64,000 nt of DNA from the NCBI RefSeq assembly GCF_001665625.1, contig NZ_LZSY01000110.1, positions 124,001 to 188,000 on the forward strand, given 5' to 3'. The notes below the pieces were generated by a model. It was not told the DNA's origin. It saw only the letters and a program-made list of their open reading frames with translations, and did not search any database. Below, piece after piece: positions 35,176 to 47,784 of the stretch. The position numbers were made by a program, and so were the translations under genes. Origin of the DNA: Mycolicibacterium peregrinum. GTDB taxonomy: Bacteria; Actinomycetota; Actinomycetes; Mycobacteriales; Mycobacteriaceae. Positions within the stretch are counted from its first letter, which is position 1; every line of letters begins with the position of its first letter.

Positions 35176-35727
35176 TCATCCGGTGTTGCGCAGCGTCCAG
35201 GCCTGGCCGCGGAAATTCATGACGGTGCGGCTCATCGGCGCGATGTCGATGCGCCAGAACGATTTCGGTGGTGCATCCAATGCAACCAGGATGGCCGCGC
35301 GGATCACCGCGGGGTGGGTGACGGCCACCAGCCGTCCCCGCGCCGAGGCCAGGCTGTCCATCCAGCCGTGCACCCGTTGGACGAGACCGACCACCGACTC
35401 GCCGCCGTGTGGTGCCCGAGTCGGGTCGGTCAGCCAGACCGCCAGGTCCGCAGGCTGGACACCGCTCAGAACGGTCCCGCGCCAACTCCCGAAGTCCAGA
35501 TCGGCCAACTGGGGTTCGACCGCCGCCGGCAGACCGAGGAGTTCCGCGGTCTGCCGTGCCCGTTTCTCCGGCGCGCAGTAGGCCGCGTCGACGACGCCGA
35601 GGTCGACGGTCGCATCGGCCTGCCGATGGCCCAACTGGTTCAGCGGTTCGTCGTTGGGGAATCGTCCGGCCGCCATGGCGTCGGTCATCGCATGCGACAC
35701 CAACGACAGCCGGACGACCTCACTCAT
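35176..35727 (-). CDS. Histidine phosphatase-fold protein with altered RHG motif
   Basis: A 183-residue phosphoglycerate-mutase-like protein. The usual RHG(E/Q)T reads SHAMT, so the phosphate-binding Arg is replaced while the nucleophilic His remains; the second catalytic part is present in VTHPAVIRAAI. It is the third gene after cbtB and cbtA behind a cobalamin riboswitch, 16 bases past cbtA. A role like CobC (alpha-ribazole phosphatase) in B12 assembly is an inference from this context; loss of activity is also possible. Confidence 0.75.
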   Translation of the reverse strand: MSEVVRLSLVSHAMTDAMAAGRFPNDEPLNQLGHRQADATVDLGVVDAAYCAPEKRARQTAELLGLPAAVEPQLADLDFGSWRGTVLSGVQPADLAVWLTDPTRAPHGGESVVGLVQRVHGWMDSLASARGRLVAVTHPAVIRAAILVALDAPPKSFWRIDIAPMSRTVMNFRGQAWTLRNTG

Positions 35728-35743
35728 CGAGAATCACCGAAAG

Positions 35744-36508
35744 TCACGCGCTGACGGACTGCTTCTTCTCGTCCAGCACCTTCGCTGCCAGGGCACCGAA
35801 CACCAGTCCGATCGTCACCCAGATCACCACCTGGGTGCCCAGCGAATACAGCCGGAACTCGTAGAGGTCATCGGCGGGGAACGTCGACGGCGTCTCATGG
35901 ATGCCCGGCAGGATCAGGAACACCACGGCCATCGACACCACGTAGTCGGCGACGCCGACCAGGCTGGCATTCCACACCCCCAGCTTCGGCGTGAGCCGAC
36001 GCGTCAGCAGGATCGAGCCCACGAACAGCGCCGCCGAGAGCACGACCAACAGCACGTACAGGAGGGTCCGCTGCTTGATCGTCTCGTCGAGGCTCACCGC
36101 CGGCGGGTTGGGCGGGTACTTGAGCGCGGGGACGATCCACAGCGAGACCAGCATGCCGCCGGCGGTCAGCGCCGCCACTGCCCGCGCCGAGAGGTTGATC
36201 CGGCCATACACGACGCAGAACACGACGGCCAGCAGCGCGCCCATCGCGACGCTGAAGATCAGAACACCAAGACCCATCCCGATGTTCGACTGCACGCCGC
36301 GGGTGAACACCTCGGCGCCTTCGCCGCCGTGAGAATGCCCGCCCGCACCGTGTGCGTGTTCGGCGGCCTCATGTGCCGCGCCGACACCGTTCTCGAAGTC
36401 GATGGCTCGGCCGATGACCGGTTCGATCAGCAGCTTGGCCCAGAGGAAGGCGAGCACGCCTGCTAGGGCGCCGGCCAGGATGCCGCGCCCGATGAGTTGT
36501 CTTTCCAT
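35744..36508 (-). CDS. cbtA: Cobalt transporter subunit CbtA
   Basis: A 254-residue membrane protein of the CbtA family with about five to six helices (first at 8-30: GILAGALAGVLAFLWAKLLIEP). A His-rich segment HAHGAGGHSHGG (about 51-62) follows the first helix, a likely metal-collecting site. CbtA is predicted to import cobalt for B12. The gene follows cbtB after 21 bases, under the same cobalamin riboswitch. Confidence 0.88.
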   Translation of the reverse strand: MERQLIGRGILAGALAGVLAFLWAKLLIEPVIGRAIDFENGVGAAHEAAEHAHGAGGHSHGGEGAEVFTRGVQSNIGMGLGVLIFSVAMGALLAVVFCVVYGRINLSARAVAALTAGGMLVSLWIVPALKYPPNPPAVSLDETIKQRTLLYVLLVVLSAALFVGSILLTRRLTPKLGVWNASLVGVADYVVSMAVVFLILPGIHETPSTFPADDLYEFRLYSLGTQVVIWVTIGLVFGALAAKVLDEKKQSVSA

Positions 36509-36529
36509 TTGTCCGGTATCTCCGCTGCG

Positions 36530-36745
36530 TCAGTGGCAGGGGAAACCGAGCAGGTGGCGGGCATCGTGCACGAACTCGTGCACGTAGGTGTTGTTGCCGA
36601 ACACGGACGTCGCACCCTGATCCATGCCGACGAAGTAGAGGGCCAGCAGGGCGACGAACGCCGACAGGGTCAGCCAGAGCACCGCCTTGGTCGCCGACAG
36701 GTCGATCGGCCGGGCATGGACCTTGCGTGCGTCAGTGGAAGTCAT
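36530..36745 (-). CDS. cbtB: Cobalt transporter subunit CbtB
   Basis: A 71-residue CbtB with one membrane helix (about 20-41, AVLWLTLSAFVALLALYFVGM) and the family signature of C-terminal histidines YVHEFVHDARHLLGFPCH. It functions with CbtA in B12-linked cobalt uptake. The ATG at 36745 lies 42 bases after a cobalamin riboswitch. Confidence 0.9.
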   Translation of the reverse strand: MTSTDARKVHARPIDLSATKAVLWLTLSAFVALLALYFVGMDQGATSVFGNNTYVHEFVHDARHLLGFPCH

Positions 36746-36786
36746 CTACGTGCCTTTCCGGGAATTCGCGTCCCAGTCCGTGTCAT

Positions 36787-36855
36787 GACAGGTCAGGGTC
36801 TGACTTTTACAGTGGCGCGGCCGTCTTGGATTCTCACCAAGTTCCTTTGCCTGTC
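36787..36855 (-). ncRNA. Cobalamin riboswitch upstream of cbtBA
   Basis: On the minus strand the core GGTGAGAATCC, a C/G-rich hairpin, and the B12 box CGCCACTGTAAAAGTCAGAC are present in the conserved order. A short P1 pairs GACAGG (36850-36855) with CCTGTC (36787-36792). It is a compact form compared with the other cobalamin riboswitch in this window. The flanks of the element (up to about 36880) may extend it. Confidence 0.85.
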
Positions 36856-36918
36856 GATTACAGCAGCATCCTAACTACCGCGCAGGAGTTCTCCCTACGG
36901 CAGGTATGAAATCGGCAT

Positions 36919-36952
36919 GAAAAATGCCCCCGCCAATTGCGGCGGGGGCATT
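36919..36952 (-). terminator. Intrinsic terminator of clpC1
   Basis: A 12-bp perfect stem, AATGCCCCCGCC (36923-36934) with GGCGGGGGCATT (36941-36952), and a six-base loop lie 15 bases after the clpC1 stop. On the minus strand the stem ends in a run of five T. It separates clpC1 from the cbtBA riboswitch. Confidence 0.9.
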
Positions 36953-36966
36953 CTTCGTCTTGGACC

Positions 36967-39495
<2,529 letters not shown>

Positions 39496-39722
39496 CGGTG
39501 GTTACCTGCTCTCCATCGCGTAGCGATACCCGCGTACGGCTTCGTTATATCGGTTTTCTCGTAGCCCGCACGTAGTACCTACCGTCCACTCTAATGGGCG
39601 GCCGTCCCGGGTGCGGAGGTTGGACCCAGGACAAGCTGTCCACATCGAGTGCTGCAGATGAGCAACGCTGCCGGTAGACGATTCGTTTCCGCAAACCGCT
39701 CGATTCGGGTTCGCCACTAGCG

Positions 39723-39758
39723 AAAAACTCCGGACCGGGAATTCTCACCGGTCCGGAG
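39723..39758 (-). terminator. Intrinsic terminator of lsr2
   Basis: An 11-bp perfect stem, CTCCGGACCGG (39728-39738) with CCGGTCCGGAG (39748-39758), loop of nine bases, is followed on the minus strand by TTTTTCG. It lies 29 bases past the lsr2 stop. The 227 bases from here to the clpC1 start hold the clpC1 promoter; nothing else was recognised there. Confidence 0.9.
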
Positions 39759-39787
39759 CTGGCAACTATCGGTTACGTTGCGGTCGT

Positions 39788-40129
39788 CTATGTTGCGGCG
39801 TGGAATGCGTCGATGACATCGGCGGGGATGCGGCCGCGCGTCGATACGTTGTGGCCGTTCCGACGGGCCCATTCGCGGATGGCGGCGCTCTGCTCGCGAT
39901 CGATGGCACCGCGGCCACGGGCCGGGCCTGCCGCCCGTCCACGCCGACGCCCGCCGACCCGGCGGCCGGCCTCCACCCACTGCTTCAGATCGTTTCGGAG
40001 CTTGGTCGCGTTTTTCGAGGAAAGGTCGATCTCGTAGGTGACACCGTCGAGGCCGAATTCGACCGTCTCATCGGCGGTGGCTTCGCCGTCGAAATCGTCG
40101 ACCAACGTGACGGTCACTTTCTTAGCCAT
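39788..40129 (-). CDS. lsr2: Nucleoid-associated xenogeneic silencer Lsr2
   Basis: A 113-residue Lsr2. The N-terminal dimerisation domain ([20 protein letters not shown]), a basic Gly/Arg-rich linker, and the C-terminal DNA-binding domain with the AT-hook-like RGR in [12 protein letters not shown]. It is the H-NS analogue that silences AT-rich and foreign DNA. The ATG at 40129 is the known family start. It is monocistronic with its own terminator. Confidence 0.97.
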   Translation of the reverse strand: MAKKVTVTLVDDFDGEATADETVEFGLDGVTYEIDLSSKNATKLRNDLKQWVEAGRRVGGRRRGRAAGPARGRGAIDREQSAAIREWARRNGHNVSTRGRIPADVIDAFHAAT

Positions 40130-40260
40130 TACCCCGCACCGAACCCTTCTGCCTACGCATTGGTGACTTACGCCTGAGTATCCTGCACCCGCGCCCCAAT
40201 GTGCCACAAAACACGCACATTTCCAACAACGGGTCGGTCAGGGCAGTTCAGTTGTGTGAC

Positions 40261-41784
40261 TCAGTTACTGTGACGACGAACAATCGGGAACAAAACCGTC
40301 TCTCGAATAGACAACCCCGTCAACGCCATCAACAAGCGATCGATACCCATTCCGGTACCCGTGGTCGGCGGCATCGCGTACTCCAATGCGGCAAGGAAAT
40401 CGTCGTCGAGAACCATTGCTTCATCATCACCGGCGGCGGCCGCACGCGCCTGGGCCTCGAATCGTTCCCGCTGGATTACCGGGTCGATGAGTTCGGAATA
40501 TCCGGTAGCGAGCTCGAAACGCCGTATGTACAGGTCCCATTTCTCGGTCACCCCGGGAATGCTGCGGTGGGCGCGGGTCAACGGCGAAGTCTCGACCGGG
40601 AAGTCGCGGACGAACGTCGGGGCCCACAGCTTCTCACCGACGGTGTGTTCCCAGAGTTCCTCGACCAATTTCCCGTGTCCGTAGCCGCGGTCACGCGGAA
40701 TCTCCACCTCGAGCCGGTCGGCAATAGACCACAAGTACTCCACTGAAGTCTCCGGTGTGATCTCCTCACCCAGAGCCTCGGACAACGAAGGATACATTTC
40801 CAACGTGTCCCATTGCCCGTCCAGATCGTAGATAGTGCCATCAGGCAATGGCACTTGACGGGTTCCGATCGCCTCGTCGGCAACTTCTTGAATAAGTTCC
40901 CGGGTGACTACTGCGGAATCGTTGTAGTCACCGTAGGCCTGATATGTCTCCAACATCGAGAATTCCGGCGAGTGCGTGGAATCAACACCTTCGTTACGGA
41001 AGTTCCGATTCAACTCGAAAACCCGGTCAAATCCGCCGACGATGCACCGCTTGAGGAACAGTTCCGGCGCGATACGCAGGTACAGATCCACATCGAGCGC
41101 ATTCGAGTGCGTAATGAACGGGCGGGCCGCCGCCCCGCCGGCCAGCGTCTGCAGCATGGGCGTCTCGACCTCGAGGAAGTCCCGGCGTTCCAGTGCCGAC
41201 CGCACTGCCCGCACCACCGCCACCCGCTGACGCGCGATGCTGCGCGCCTCGGGACGCACGATCAGATCGACATAGCGCTGACGGACCCGCGCTTCTTCGC
41301 TCATCTCTTTGTGAGCAACGGGCAGGGGGCGCAGGGCCTTGGCCGCGATCTGCCACGAGTCGGCCAGCACCGAGAGTTCGCCGCGCTTCGAGCTGATCAC
41401 CTCGCCGTGAACGAACACGATGTCGCCGAGGTCCACATCGGCCTTCCAGGCATCCAGTGACTCCTGGCCCACCTGGGCCAGGCTGATCATCGCCTGCAGC
41501 TGCGTACCGTCGCCCTCCTGCAGCGTCGCGAAGCACAACTTTCCGGAATTGCGCGCGAACACCACCCGGCCCGAGACACCGACCGTCACGCCGGTCTGGG
41601 TGTCGGCGGCCAGGTCCGGATAGGCGCTGCGCAGTTCAGCAAGAGTGTGGGTACGCGGAACGGTCACCGGATAGGGTTCGCGCCCCTCGGCCAGCAGCCG
41701 TTCCCGCTTGGCCTGACGAATCCGGAACTGCTCGGGAAGGTCGGCCTGGGACTGGGACGCGTCGTCGCGATCGGCTGGGCTCAC
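40261..41784 (-). CDS. lysS: Lysyl-tRNA synthetase (class II)
   Basis: A 507-residue class II LysRS. The OB-fold anticodon-binding domain is at about 60-175 and the catalytic domain carries motif 1 ([13 protein letters not shown]), motif 2 ([20 protein letters not shown]) and motif 3 ([15 protein letters not shown]). The GTG at 41784 ([13 protein letters not shown]) was chosen because the upstream frame lacks similarity. Some mycobacteria carry a second enzyme, LysX. Confidence 0.95.
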   Translation of the reverse strand: MSPADRDDASQSQADLPEQFRIRQAKRERLLAEGREPYPVTVPRTHTLAELRSAYPDLAADTQTGVTVGVSGRVVFARNSGKLCFATLQEGDGTQLQAMISLAQVGQESLDAWKADVDLGDIVFVHGEVISSKRGELSVLADSWQIAAKALRPLPVAHKEMSEEARVRQRYVDLIVRPEARSIARQRVAVVRAVRSALERRDFLEVETPMLQTLAGGAAARPFITHSNALDVDLYLRIAPELFLKRCIVGGFDRVFELNRNFRNEGVDSTHSPEFSMLETYQAYGDYNDSAVVTRELIQEVADEAIGTRQVPLPDGTIYDLDGQWDTLEMYPSLSEALGEEITPETSVEYLWSIADRLEVEIPRDRGYGHGKLVEELWEHTVGEKLWAPTFVRDFPVETSPLTRAHRSIPGVTEKWDLYIRRFELATGYSELIDPVIQRERFEAQARAAAAGDDEAMVLDDDFLAALEYAMPPTTGTGMGIDRLLMALTGLSIRETVLFPIVRRHSN

Positions 41785-41918
41785 AAAATGCCAGCTTAAA
41801 TGAACACGCGAACGCACAATTGCACGCCGACGAGCCGGCAGGGGCTATCCGCACCCTGACGGGGACAGACTGCCGCCCCGGTGTGCACAACCTCACAACA
41901 AAGGCGAATTGGTTCTGC

Positions 41919-42734
41919 TCACCTGGCGGGCTTGAGCCGGCCGCGCTGGCTGTCGCGGTTGCGCTCGAACACCAACCGCAGGCCGTCGAGTGTGAGGTGG
42001 CGGTCGTAGTGCTCGACTGTGCGCAGGTCCGGCAGCACCAGCGGCGCGGTGTAGCCGGTGGCCACCACCGCGACGTCGTCGCCGGCGAATCCGTCGACAT
42101 CCTCGCGGATCCGGTGGACCAGCCCGTCGACCAGTCCGGCGAACCCGAAAACCGCGCCGGCCTGCATGCACTCGACAGTGTTCTTGCCGATCACCGAACG
42201 CGGACGGGTCAGCTCGACCCGCCGCAGTGCCGCCGAGCGGGCCGCGGCCGCATCCGAGGACACCTGCACACCGGGCGCGATCGCCCCGCCCAGGAACTCT
42301 CCCTTGGCCGACACCACGTCGACACAGATCGACGAGCCGAAGTCGACGATGATCGCCGCAGTGCCGTACTTGTGATAGGCGGCAAGGCAGTTCACGATCC
42401 GGTCCGCGCCGACTTCCTTGGGGTTGTCGACCAACAGCGGGATACCCGTCCGCACACCGGGCTCGATCAGCACGTGCGGCACCGTCGGCCAGTACTGCTC
42501 GAGCATGAGTCGCACCTCATGCAGCACCGACGGCACCGTCGACAGTCCGGCGGCCCCGGTCAGATGCTCGGAGTCGTCACCGATCAGGCCGTCGAGGGTG
42601 AGCGCCAACTCGTCGGCAGTCACCTCGGATTCGGTCCGGATCCGCCACTGCTGCACCACTTTCGCGTGATCCCCTGAACCGGAGATCAGCCCGACGATGG
42701 TGTGGGTGTTGCGGACATCGATGGCGAGCAGCAT
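41919..42734 (-). CDS. coaX: Type III pantothenate kinase
   Basis: A 271-residue CoaX with [16 protein letters not shown] (phosphate loop), [37 protein letters not shown] and VEPGVRTG-type substrate region ([12 protein letters not shown]). CoaX performs the first step of CoA synthesis and does not use a P-loop. The ATG overlaps the panD stop (TGATG), placing it in the panC-panD-coaX operon; 134 bases separate it from lysS. Confidence 0.94.
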   Translation of the reverse strand: MLLAIDVRNTHTIVGLISGSGDHAKVVQQWRIRTESEVTADELALTLDGLIGDDSEHLTGAAGLSTVPSVLHEVRLMLEQYWPTVPHVLIEPGVRTGIPLLVDNPKEVGADRIVNCLAAYHKYGTAAIIVDFGSSICVDVVSAKGEFLGGAIAPGVQVSSDAAAARSAALRRVELTRPRSVIGKNTVECMQAGAVFGFAGLVDGLVHRIREDVDGFAGDDVAVVATGYTAPLVLPDLRTVEHYDRHLTLDGLRLVFERNRDSQRGRLKPAR

Positions 42735-43150
42735 CAGCGCGGCGACATCAGTTCGGACACGTCCTCGGGAACGTAGGCCGGATCGTGGCCGTGCTCACCG
42801 AGGTCGACCTGCTTGTTGTCGGCGTCGACGAACACGATCCGCGGCCGATAGGCGCGGGCCTCGGCATCCTCCATCACGCCGTAGGCGATCAGGATGACCA
42901 GATCGCCCGGGTGGATGAGATGCGCTGCGGCACCGTTGATCCCGATCACCCCGGTGCCACGCTCGCCGGTGATGGCGTACGTGACCAGGCGGGCACCGTT
43001 GTCGATGTCGACGATCGTCACCTGCTCGCCTTCGAGCAGGTCGGCCGCCTCCATCAGGTCGGCGTCGATGGTCACCGAGCCGACGTAGTGCAGGTCGGCC
43101 TGCGTCACCGTGGCGCGGTGAATCTTCGATTTCAGCATGGTGCGCTGCAT
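42734..43150 (-). CDS. panD: Aspartate 1-decarboxylase
   Basis: A 138-residue pyruvoyl enzyme precursor with the self-cleavage site Gly24-Ser25 in [10 protein letters not shown] (numbering from MQRTML). It makes beta-alanine for pantothenate. Start at 43150, overlapping the panC stop, or at 43138 (MLKSKI). Its long C-terminal tail ([20 protein letters not shown]) is typical of mycobacteria, where pyrazinoic acid triggers PanD degradation through ClpC1. Confidence 0.96.
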   Translation of the reverse strand: MQRTMLKSKIHRATVTQADLHYVGSVTIDADLMEAADLLEGEQVTIVDIDNGARLVTYAITGERGTGVIGINGAAAHLIHPGDLVILIAYGVMEDAEARAYRPRIVFVDADNKQVDLGEHGHDPAYVPEDVSELMSPR

Positions 43151-44094
43151 CAGTTCCTCCAGGGCAGTTCGTGACTCTCGCCGTCGCCGACGCGAGGATG
43201 TCCGTCGATTCCCGCCGACGCTCCGATGTCGACAGAGATGTTGTCCAGCAGTCGAGTTCGGCCCAGCCGGGCGGCCACCAGCAGCCGGGCCTGGCCTTCA
43301 CTCGGCGCGGGGCCCAGCATCGGGTCACGCACCTCCAGGTAGTCGACGTCGATGGCGGGCACCTCGTCGAGCACCGCCCGCGCCGCGTCGACCGCCGCCG
43401 ATGCCCCGCCCGCCGCCGCATACTTGCCGGCCAGCAGGGCCGCCGACAACGCACCGGCCTGTTCCCGCTCGTCGGCATCGAGGTACCGGTTGCGCGACGA
43501 CATCGCCAGTCCGTCGGATTCCCGGACGATGGGCACCCCGACGATCTGTACGTCGACGTTGAGATCGGTGACCATCTGCCGGATCAATGCCAGTTGCTGG
43601 TAGTCCTTTTCGCCGAAGAAGGCCCGGTCCGGCCGGACGATCTGCAGCAGCTTGAGCACGACCGTCAGCACACCGGCGAAGTGCCCCTGGCGCGACGCGC
43701 CTTCGAGTTCATCGCCGGCCGCCCCGGGCTGCACACTGGTGCGGGGACCGTCGGGATACATGTCCGAACCCGTTGGGGTGAAAGCGATCTCGACGCCTTC
43801 GGCACGCAGGGCGGACAGGTCCTCATCGAGGGTCCGCGGATAGGCGTCGAGGTCCTCGCCCGGCCCGAACTGCAGCGGGTTGACGAAGATCGACACGACG
43901 ACGACCGCGCCGGGCACGCGCTTGGCCGCCCGGATCAAAGTCAGGTGACCTTCGTGCAGTGCACCCATGGTGGGAACGAGGGTGACCCGGCGCCCGCTGG
44001 TGCGCAGGGCTCGGGTGACGGCTGCGACGTCGGCGGGTGCCGAATAGACGTTCAGCTCGCCGGCGACGAACTTGGGCGTGGTGCTGGGGGTCAT
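43150..44094 (-). CDS. panC: Pantothenate synthetase
   Basis: A 314-residue enzyme joining pantoate and beta-alanine. It shows the nucleotidyltransferase HIGH-like motif [14 protein letters not shown], the [18 protein letters not shown] segment, [15 protein letters not shown] and SSRNRYL. It overlaps the upstream gene by four bases and panD downstream by one, forming one transcription unit. Confidence 0.96.
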   Translation of the reverse strand: MTPSTTPKFVAGELNVYSAPADVAAVTRALRTSGRRVTLVPTMGALHEGHLTLIRAAKRVPGAVVVVSIFVNPLQFGPGEDLDAYPRTLDEDLSALRAEGVEIAFTPTGSDMYPDGPRTSVQPGAAGDELEGASRQGHFAGVLTVVLKLLQIVRPDRAFFGEKDYQQLALIRQMVTDLNVDVQIVGVPIVRESDGLAMSSRNRYLDADEREQAGALSAALLAGKYAAAGGASAAVDAARAVLDEVPAIDVDYLEVRDPMLGPAPSEGQARLLVAARLGRTRLLDNISVDIGASAGIDGHPRVGDGESHELPWRN

Positions 44095-45074
44095 CCGTGA
44101 CTCGTTTCAGGGCGGTTTTCGGGACCTGTTTCCGGGCTCGTCTCCCGGAGAGCTGCGAGCACGCCCGCAGGCGCGTGGGCACGCTGGGCCGTACGCAGTG
44201 AGTCGGCCCGATATGCCTGGGCCAGTTGAGGATCCAGTGCGCGCAGCGCCTCCAGATGTGCGGTCACCGCAGCGGCATCCCCGCGTGCCACGGGTCCGGT
44301 CAACGCGGCCTGGCCGCGTTGCATCGCGTTGTCCAGCGCGGCCCGGGCCAGCGGGCCCACCACACGTTCGGCCAGGCCACCGGGGGCATCGTCGACGAGT
44401 TCCTGACCGAGCAGCTCCTGCCCGCGCAACGCGGCCCGCAGGGCGTCGACCGCATCGAGCACCAGCGTGACCAGGTGGTTGCTGGCATGCGCCAGTGCCG
44501 CGTGGTACTGCGTTCTGGCGTGCTCGGGCACCCGGAACGGCTCACCACCGATTTCGAGCACCAGCGACTGGCCGATCGCGTAGCCCACCTCATCGGCGGC
44601 GGTGATCCCGAAGCAGGTGTCGGGCAGCCGTGCGATGTCCTCGTCCGAGCCGGTGAAGGTCATCGCCGGATGGATGGCCAGCGGGATGCATCCCTGCTCG
44701 GTCAACGGGGCCAGCACCGTGACCCCGTTCGCACCGGAGGTGTGCACCACGATCGTGCCGGGCCGTACCGCACCGGTGGCGGCCAGACCCGACACCAGAG
44801 ACGGCAGCTCAGCGTCGGGGACCGTCAACAACAGCAGTTCGGCCCGCTGGGCCACCTCGGGAACAGGCAGGACGGAGGTTTCGGGCAGCCGGCGCTTCGC
44901 GCGCAGCCGCGACGCCTCGGATATCGCGCTGCACGCCACCACCACGTGTTCGACGCGTTCCAGCGCATAACCCAGCGCTGTGCCCACCCGACCAGCGGAA
45001 ATGACGCCGACGCTGAGCCTGGCCGGACGCAATCCCTCAGGCGGGGACCACCCGTTCGCAGGGGGCTGCTGCAT
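44091..45074 (-). CDS. Rossmann-fold/DUF2520 protein (Rv3603c-like)
   Basis: A 327-residue protein with an NAD(P)-binding N-terminus ([20 protein letters not shown]) and a C-terminal helical DUF2520 domain ([20 protein letters not shown]), a 6-phosphogluconate-dehydrogenase-like arrangement. It lies directly upstream of panC, with which it overlaps by four bases. A ketopantoate-reductase-type step is a reasonable inference, since classical panE is often missing. The ATG at 45074 was preferred to GTG 45089. Confidence 0.8.
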   Translation of the reverse strand: MQQPPANGWSPPEGLRPARLSVGVISAGRVGTALGYALERVEHVVVACSAISEASRLRAKRRLPETSVLPVPEVAQRAELLLLTVPDAELPSLVSGLAATGAVRPGTIVVHTSGANGVTVLAPLTEQGCIPLAIHPAMTFTGSDEDIARLPDTCFGITAADEVGYAIGQSLVLEIGGEPFRVPEHARTQYHAALAHASNHLVTLVLDAVDALRAALRGQELLGQELVDDAPGGLAERVVGPLARAALDNAMQRGQAALTGPVARGDAAAVTAHLEALRALDPQLAQAYRADSLRTAQRAHAPAGVLAALRETSPETGPENRPETSHG

Positions 45075-45154
45075 CGCAGACGACCTCACAGGTTGAAATA
45101 GTTCTACGTTCCAGTCCCGCGTTGCGGGTACCGGACGGTCGTCACGAGACTAGC

Positions 45155-46720
45155 TCACTCCTCGCGGCGCCTGCGACGCCCGCCTTCGGGGCGACCTGCC
45201 TGAAACCGTGCCAGCAGGTCGTTCACCGACTGCCCGTCGGCATGATGCCCGTTCGGCGGCTCAGGCTCGTCGTCGCTGCGGTGCCGCGACGCCCGACGCG
45301 GCGGCTCGGGTGGTTGCGAGGACTCGGTGGCCAAGGCCGGCGACGGCTGAGCCGCCGCGGGTCGACCGGGATCGACTCCGGCTGAATGACGGCCCCGAGG
45401 CGGTTCGGGGGCCTGGCCCGGCGACATCGCGGGCGCCGGAGCCGGTTCCGGTTCGGGGGCCGGTTCGGGGGCCTGCGCAGGTTCGGCCGTGGGAGCGGGA
45501 GCCGACACCGGGCTCGATTCGGGGGCGCGACGCCGGCCGACGTACTCAGGTGCGGCGCCGTTCTGTGCGACCGGCGCAGCCCAGTTGCTGCCCGGCGCGC
45601 CCGCGGGAATCCACTGCCCCTCGGCGGGTGCCGGTTGCCAGCCTGTGGCGGCAGGTTCGGCAGCCGGTTCCGGCGTGCTCGGGGGCTCGGGTTCCGGCGC
45701 TTCGATGGTGGGTGACGGCTGCATCGGCGGCATCGTCGGCGGAGGTGGAGGCGGCGCCCAGGTCGAAGGTGGCTCAGGCAGCCTGCGGGCGGCCGGCTGA
45801 GGTTTCGGCTCCGGCCGCGGCTGGGGCTCCGGCCGCCCCTGGGGTTCGGGTTGGGGTTGGGGTTCCGGTCGGGACACCGGTTGCGGTTCTGGCCGCGGCA
45901 CCGGTTGCGGTTCTGGCCGCGGCTGAGGCTGAGGTTCCTGGCGCGGGGGTTCCGGCTGTCGCGGGGGTTCCGGCTGACGCGGGGCTTCTTGCTGACGAGC
46001 CGGTTCCGGCTGACGCCGGCGACGGCGGGCAGGTTCACCGGCAGGCGTCGGCCGCGACGGCAGCCGATGCACCCCGCCCGAGGTCCCCCAGTCGCTCTCC
46101 GGTGGATGCGGTTCGGCCGGGACATCGATGATCGGGCTTTCCTGCGTGCGCGACATGCGAATGTCGGTGACCTCGACCGCCGGTATGTCCAGGCGACTGG
46201 CGGTGACCCGGCCCGCGGTCCGCACCGCGCTCTTGTCGGTCTCGATGGCCGGCCGGTCCACCAGCTCGGTGTCGAACAGGATCTCGAGGTTCGCCCGCAA
46301 TGCGGCCAGCTCGGAGCGCAGTGCGGCCACCTCGTCGGCGGCCTGGGCACGCAGCTCGGAGGCCAGCTCCCGGCGCAACTGGGTCTCGACGGTCAGCTCG
46401 TACTCGCGCCGCGCCGAGATCTCGCGGTCCAGCTGCAGGTCGTAGACGAACTTCAGATCACGGGCCTTGGCCTGGTCCAGGTCACTCTGGCGCCGGTAGA
46501 TGACGGAGACGAAGGCCGCCACGACGGCAGCCCACAGGGCCAGGATGACGGCGAGCTTCAGCAACTCGACGCGATCGGTGAACACCAATGCGGAACTGGC
46601 CAGAATGGCGAGCACCAGCAATACCGTTAAGAGCAGCCAGCCTGGCCTTCGGCCGCCGCGCCGTGGCCGGCCGCCGCGGGGCAGAACGGTCATGCGCCGA
46701 CTGTACCCGTCACGGGTCAT
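45155..46720 (-). CDS. Membrane protein with long Pro/Glu/Arg-rich tail (Rv3604c-like, DUF6779)
   Basis: A 521-residue protein with two membrane helices (about 27-48 and 53-74), a coiled-coil stretch rich in Glu/Arg/Ala (about 80-155), and then about 320 residues of low-complexity proline-rich sequence with repeated (R)PEPQP units. The end is compact: VNDLLARFQAGRPEGG. It is orthologous to Rv3604c by position. Possibly links the membrane to other envelope parts, but function is unknown. Start could also be ATG 46693. Confidence 0.8.
   Translation of the reverse strand: MTRDGYSRRMTVLPRGGRPRRGGRRPGWLLLTVLLVLAILASSALVFTDRVELLKLAVILALWAAVVAAFVSVIYRRQSDLDQAKARDLKFVYDLQLDREISARREYELTVETQLRRELASELRAQAADEVAALRSELAALRANLEILFDTELVDRPAIETDKSAVRTAGRVTASRLDIPAVEVTDIRMSRTQESPIIDVPAEPHPPESDWGTSGGVHRLPSRPTPAGEPARRRRRQPEPARQQEAPRQPEPPRQPEPPRQEPQPQPRPEPQPVPRPEPQPVSRPEPQPQPEPQGRPEPQPRPEPKPQPAARRLPEPPSTWAPPPPPPTMPPMQPSPTIEAPEPEPPSTPEPAAEPAATGWQPAPAEGQWIPAGAPGSNWAAPVAQNGAAPEYVGRRRAPESSPVSAPAPTAEPAQAPEPAPEPEPAPAPAMSPGQAPEPPRGRHSAGVDPGRPAAAQPSPALATESSQPPEPPRRASRHRSDDEPEPPNGHHADGQSVNDLLARFQAGRPEGGRRRRREE
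45800..46020. repeat. Imperfect short tandem repeats coding for (R)PEPQP units
   Basis: Within the Rv3604c-like gene the sequence repeats imperfect units of about 24 bases (plus-strand core ACCGGTTGCGGTTCTGGCCG occurs twice from about 45881), translating to R-P-E-P-Q-P-V-P/S. Such repeats vary in number between strains by slippage. Confidence 0.7.
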
Positions 46721-46771
46721 CTAGCCCGGGGACCGCTGCGGCGATTCGGCCAACTACCTGGCCGAAATCGT

Positions 46772-47248
46772 TCACTCGGTGGCGGTATCGCCGTTGTCCG
46801 GCGGTTCCTCCGGGGACTTGCAGCAATGCTGCAGCCACACCGCCGCGACGATCAGCGCCACGGCACTGACCGCGGCCACCACCGCGCCGGGAGTGTCCTC
46901 GCCGGCCACCCTCAGATCGCCGCGCCGCGGCAACAGGTACACCAGCACCCCGATCCACCAGCCCGCCACGATGGCACCGACCCAGGCCGAGGCCTTGGCG
47001 ATGACAACGGACCGGGCGACGGTGAGCGGGTGCAACCGGCCCGCCCCGACCCCGATCTGTCCGTCGTTGATCCTGGCCCGCACATAGAACGCCCAGCCCG
47101 CCTCGGCGATCGCGACCGCCAGTAGGGAGAGCCCGGTCCAGATCGTGAGCGGCGGGAACCACCGGTAGAGCACTCCGACCAGCACGTAACCGACGATGGC
47201 GACGACCGCCACCGCGCCGGCCAGGTCGCGCTTGCGGGTCGGACCCAT
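46772..47248 (-). CDS. DUF3180 membrane protein (Rv3605c-like)
   Basis: A 158-residue protein with four membrane helices (about 8-27, 33-51, 73-96, 110-130) and a short C-terminal tail with HCCKSPEEPPDNGD. It starts at 47248, overlapping the folK stop (TGATG). It is conserved right after folK in actinobacteria, so a link to folate metabolism is possible but unproven. Confidence 0.85.
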   Translation of the reverse strand: MGPTRKRDLAGAVAVVAIVGYVLVGVLYRWFPPLTIWTGLSLLAVAIAEAGWAFYVRARINDGQIGVGAGRLHPLTVARSVVIAKASAWVGAIVAGWWIGVLVYLLPRRGDLRVAGEDTPGAVVAAVSAVALIVAAVWLQHCCKSPEEPPDNGDTATE

Positions 47249-47784
47249 CAGTCGGCCGCCGGTTCGGTGTGAAAGTCCAGCGCCAGATCGGTGGGCCTGA
47301 CCCCGGCGCGTTCGGCGGGGTCGATCTCCTCGAGCAGGTGTGCGACCCGCCGGGACCGGCCGACGACGGTCAACGTGGCATCCGGATCCACCGCCAGCCA
47401 CGGGATCAGGACAAAGGCGCGCAGGTGGGCCAGCGGGTGCGGCAGCGTCAGATCCTCGTCGCGGGACAGCACCTCCACGTCACCGTCATGGCAGGTGACC
47501 AGGTCCACGTCGAGGGTGCGCGGACCCCACTTCTGTTCCCGGACCCGGCCAGCCTCGTCCTCGAGCCGCTGGCCGCGCTGCAGCCAGTCGTGGCAATCGA
47601 GGCCCGGGTCATCGGCGAGCAGTACCGCATTCAGGAAGGGACTCTGTTCGACTCCGCCCCAGGCGTCGGTCTCGAACACCGGCGACACGGCGCGAACGGC
47701 GTTCCCCAGTCCGTCGACCACTGACTGCAATCGGGCCAGCCGGTCGCCGATGTTCGATCCGATCGAAAGGACGGTGGATGTCAT
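47248..47784 (-). CDS. folK: 7,8-dihydro-6-hydroxymethylpterin pyrophosphokinase
   Basis: A 178-residue HPPK with [16 protein letters not shown], the catalytic-loop W (ETDAWGG), [12 protein letters not shown] and [16 protein letters not shown]. It transfers pyrophosphate to hydroxymethylpterin before dihydropteroate synthesis. The ATG at 47784 overlaps the folB stop by two bases. Confidence 0.96.
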   Translation of the reverse strand: MTSTVLSIGSNIGDRLARLQSVVDGLGNAVRAVSPVFETDAWGGVEQSPFLNAVLLADDPGLDCHDWLQRGQRLEDEAGRVREQKWGPRTLDVDLVTCHDGDVEVLSRDEDLTLPHPLAHLRAFVLIPWLAVDPDATLTVVGRSRRVAHLLEEIDPAERAGVRPTDLALDFHTEPAAD

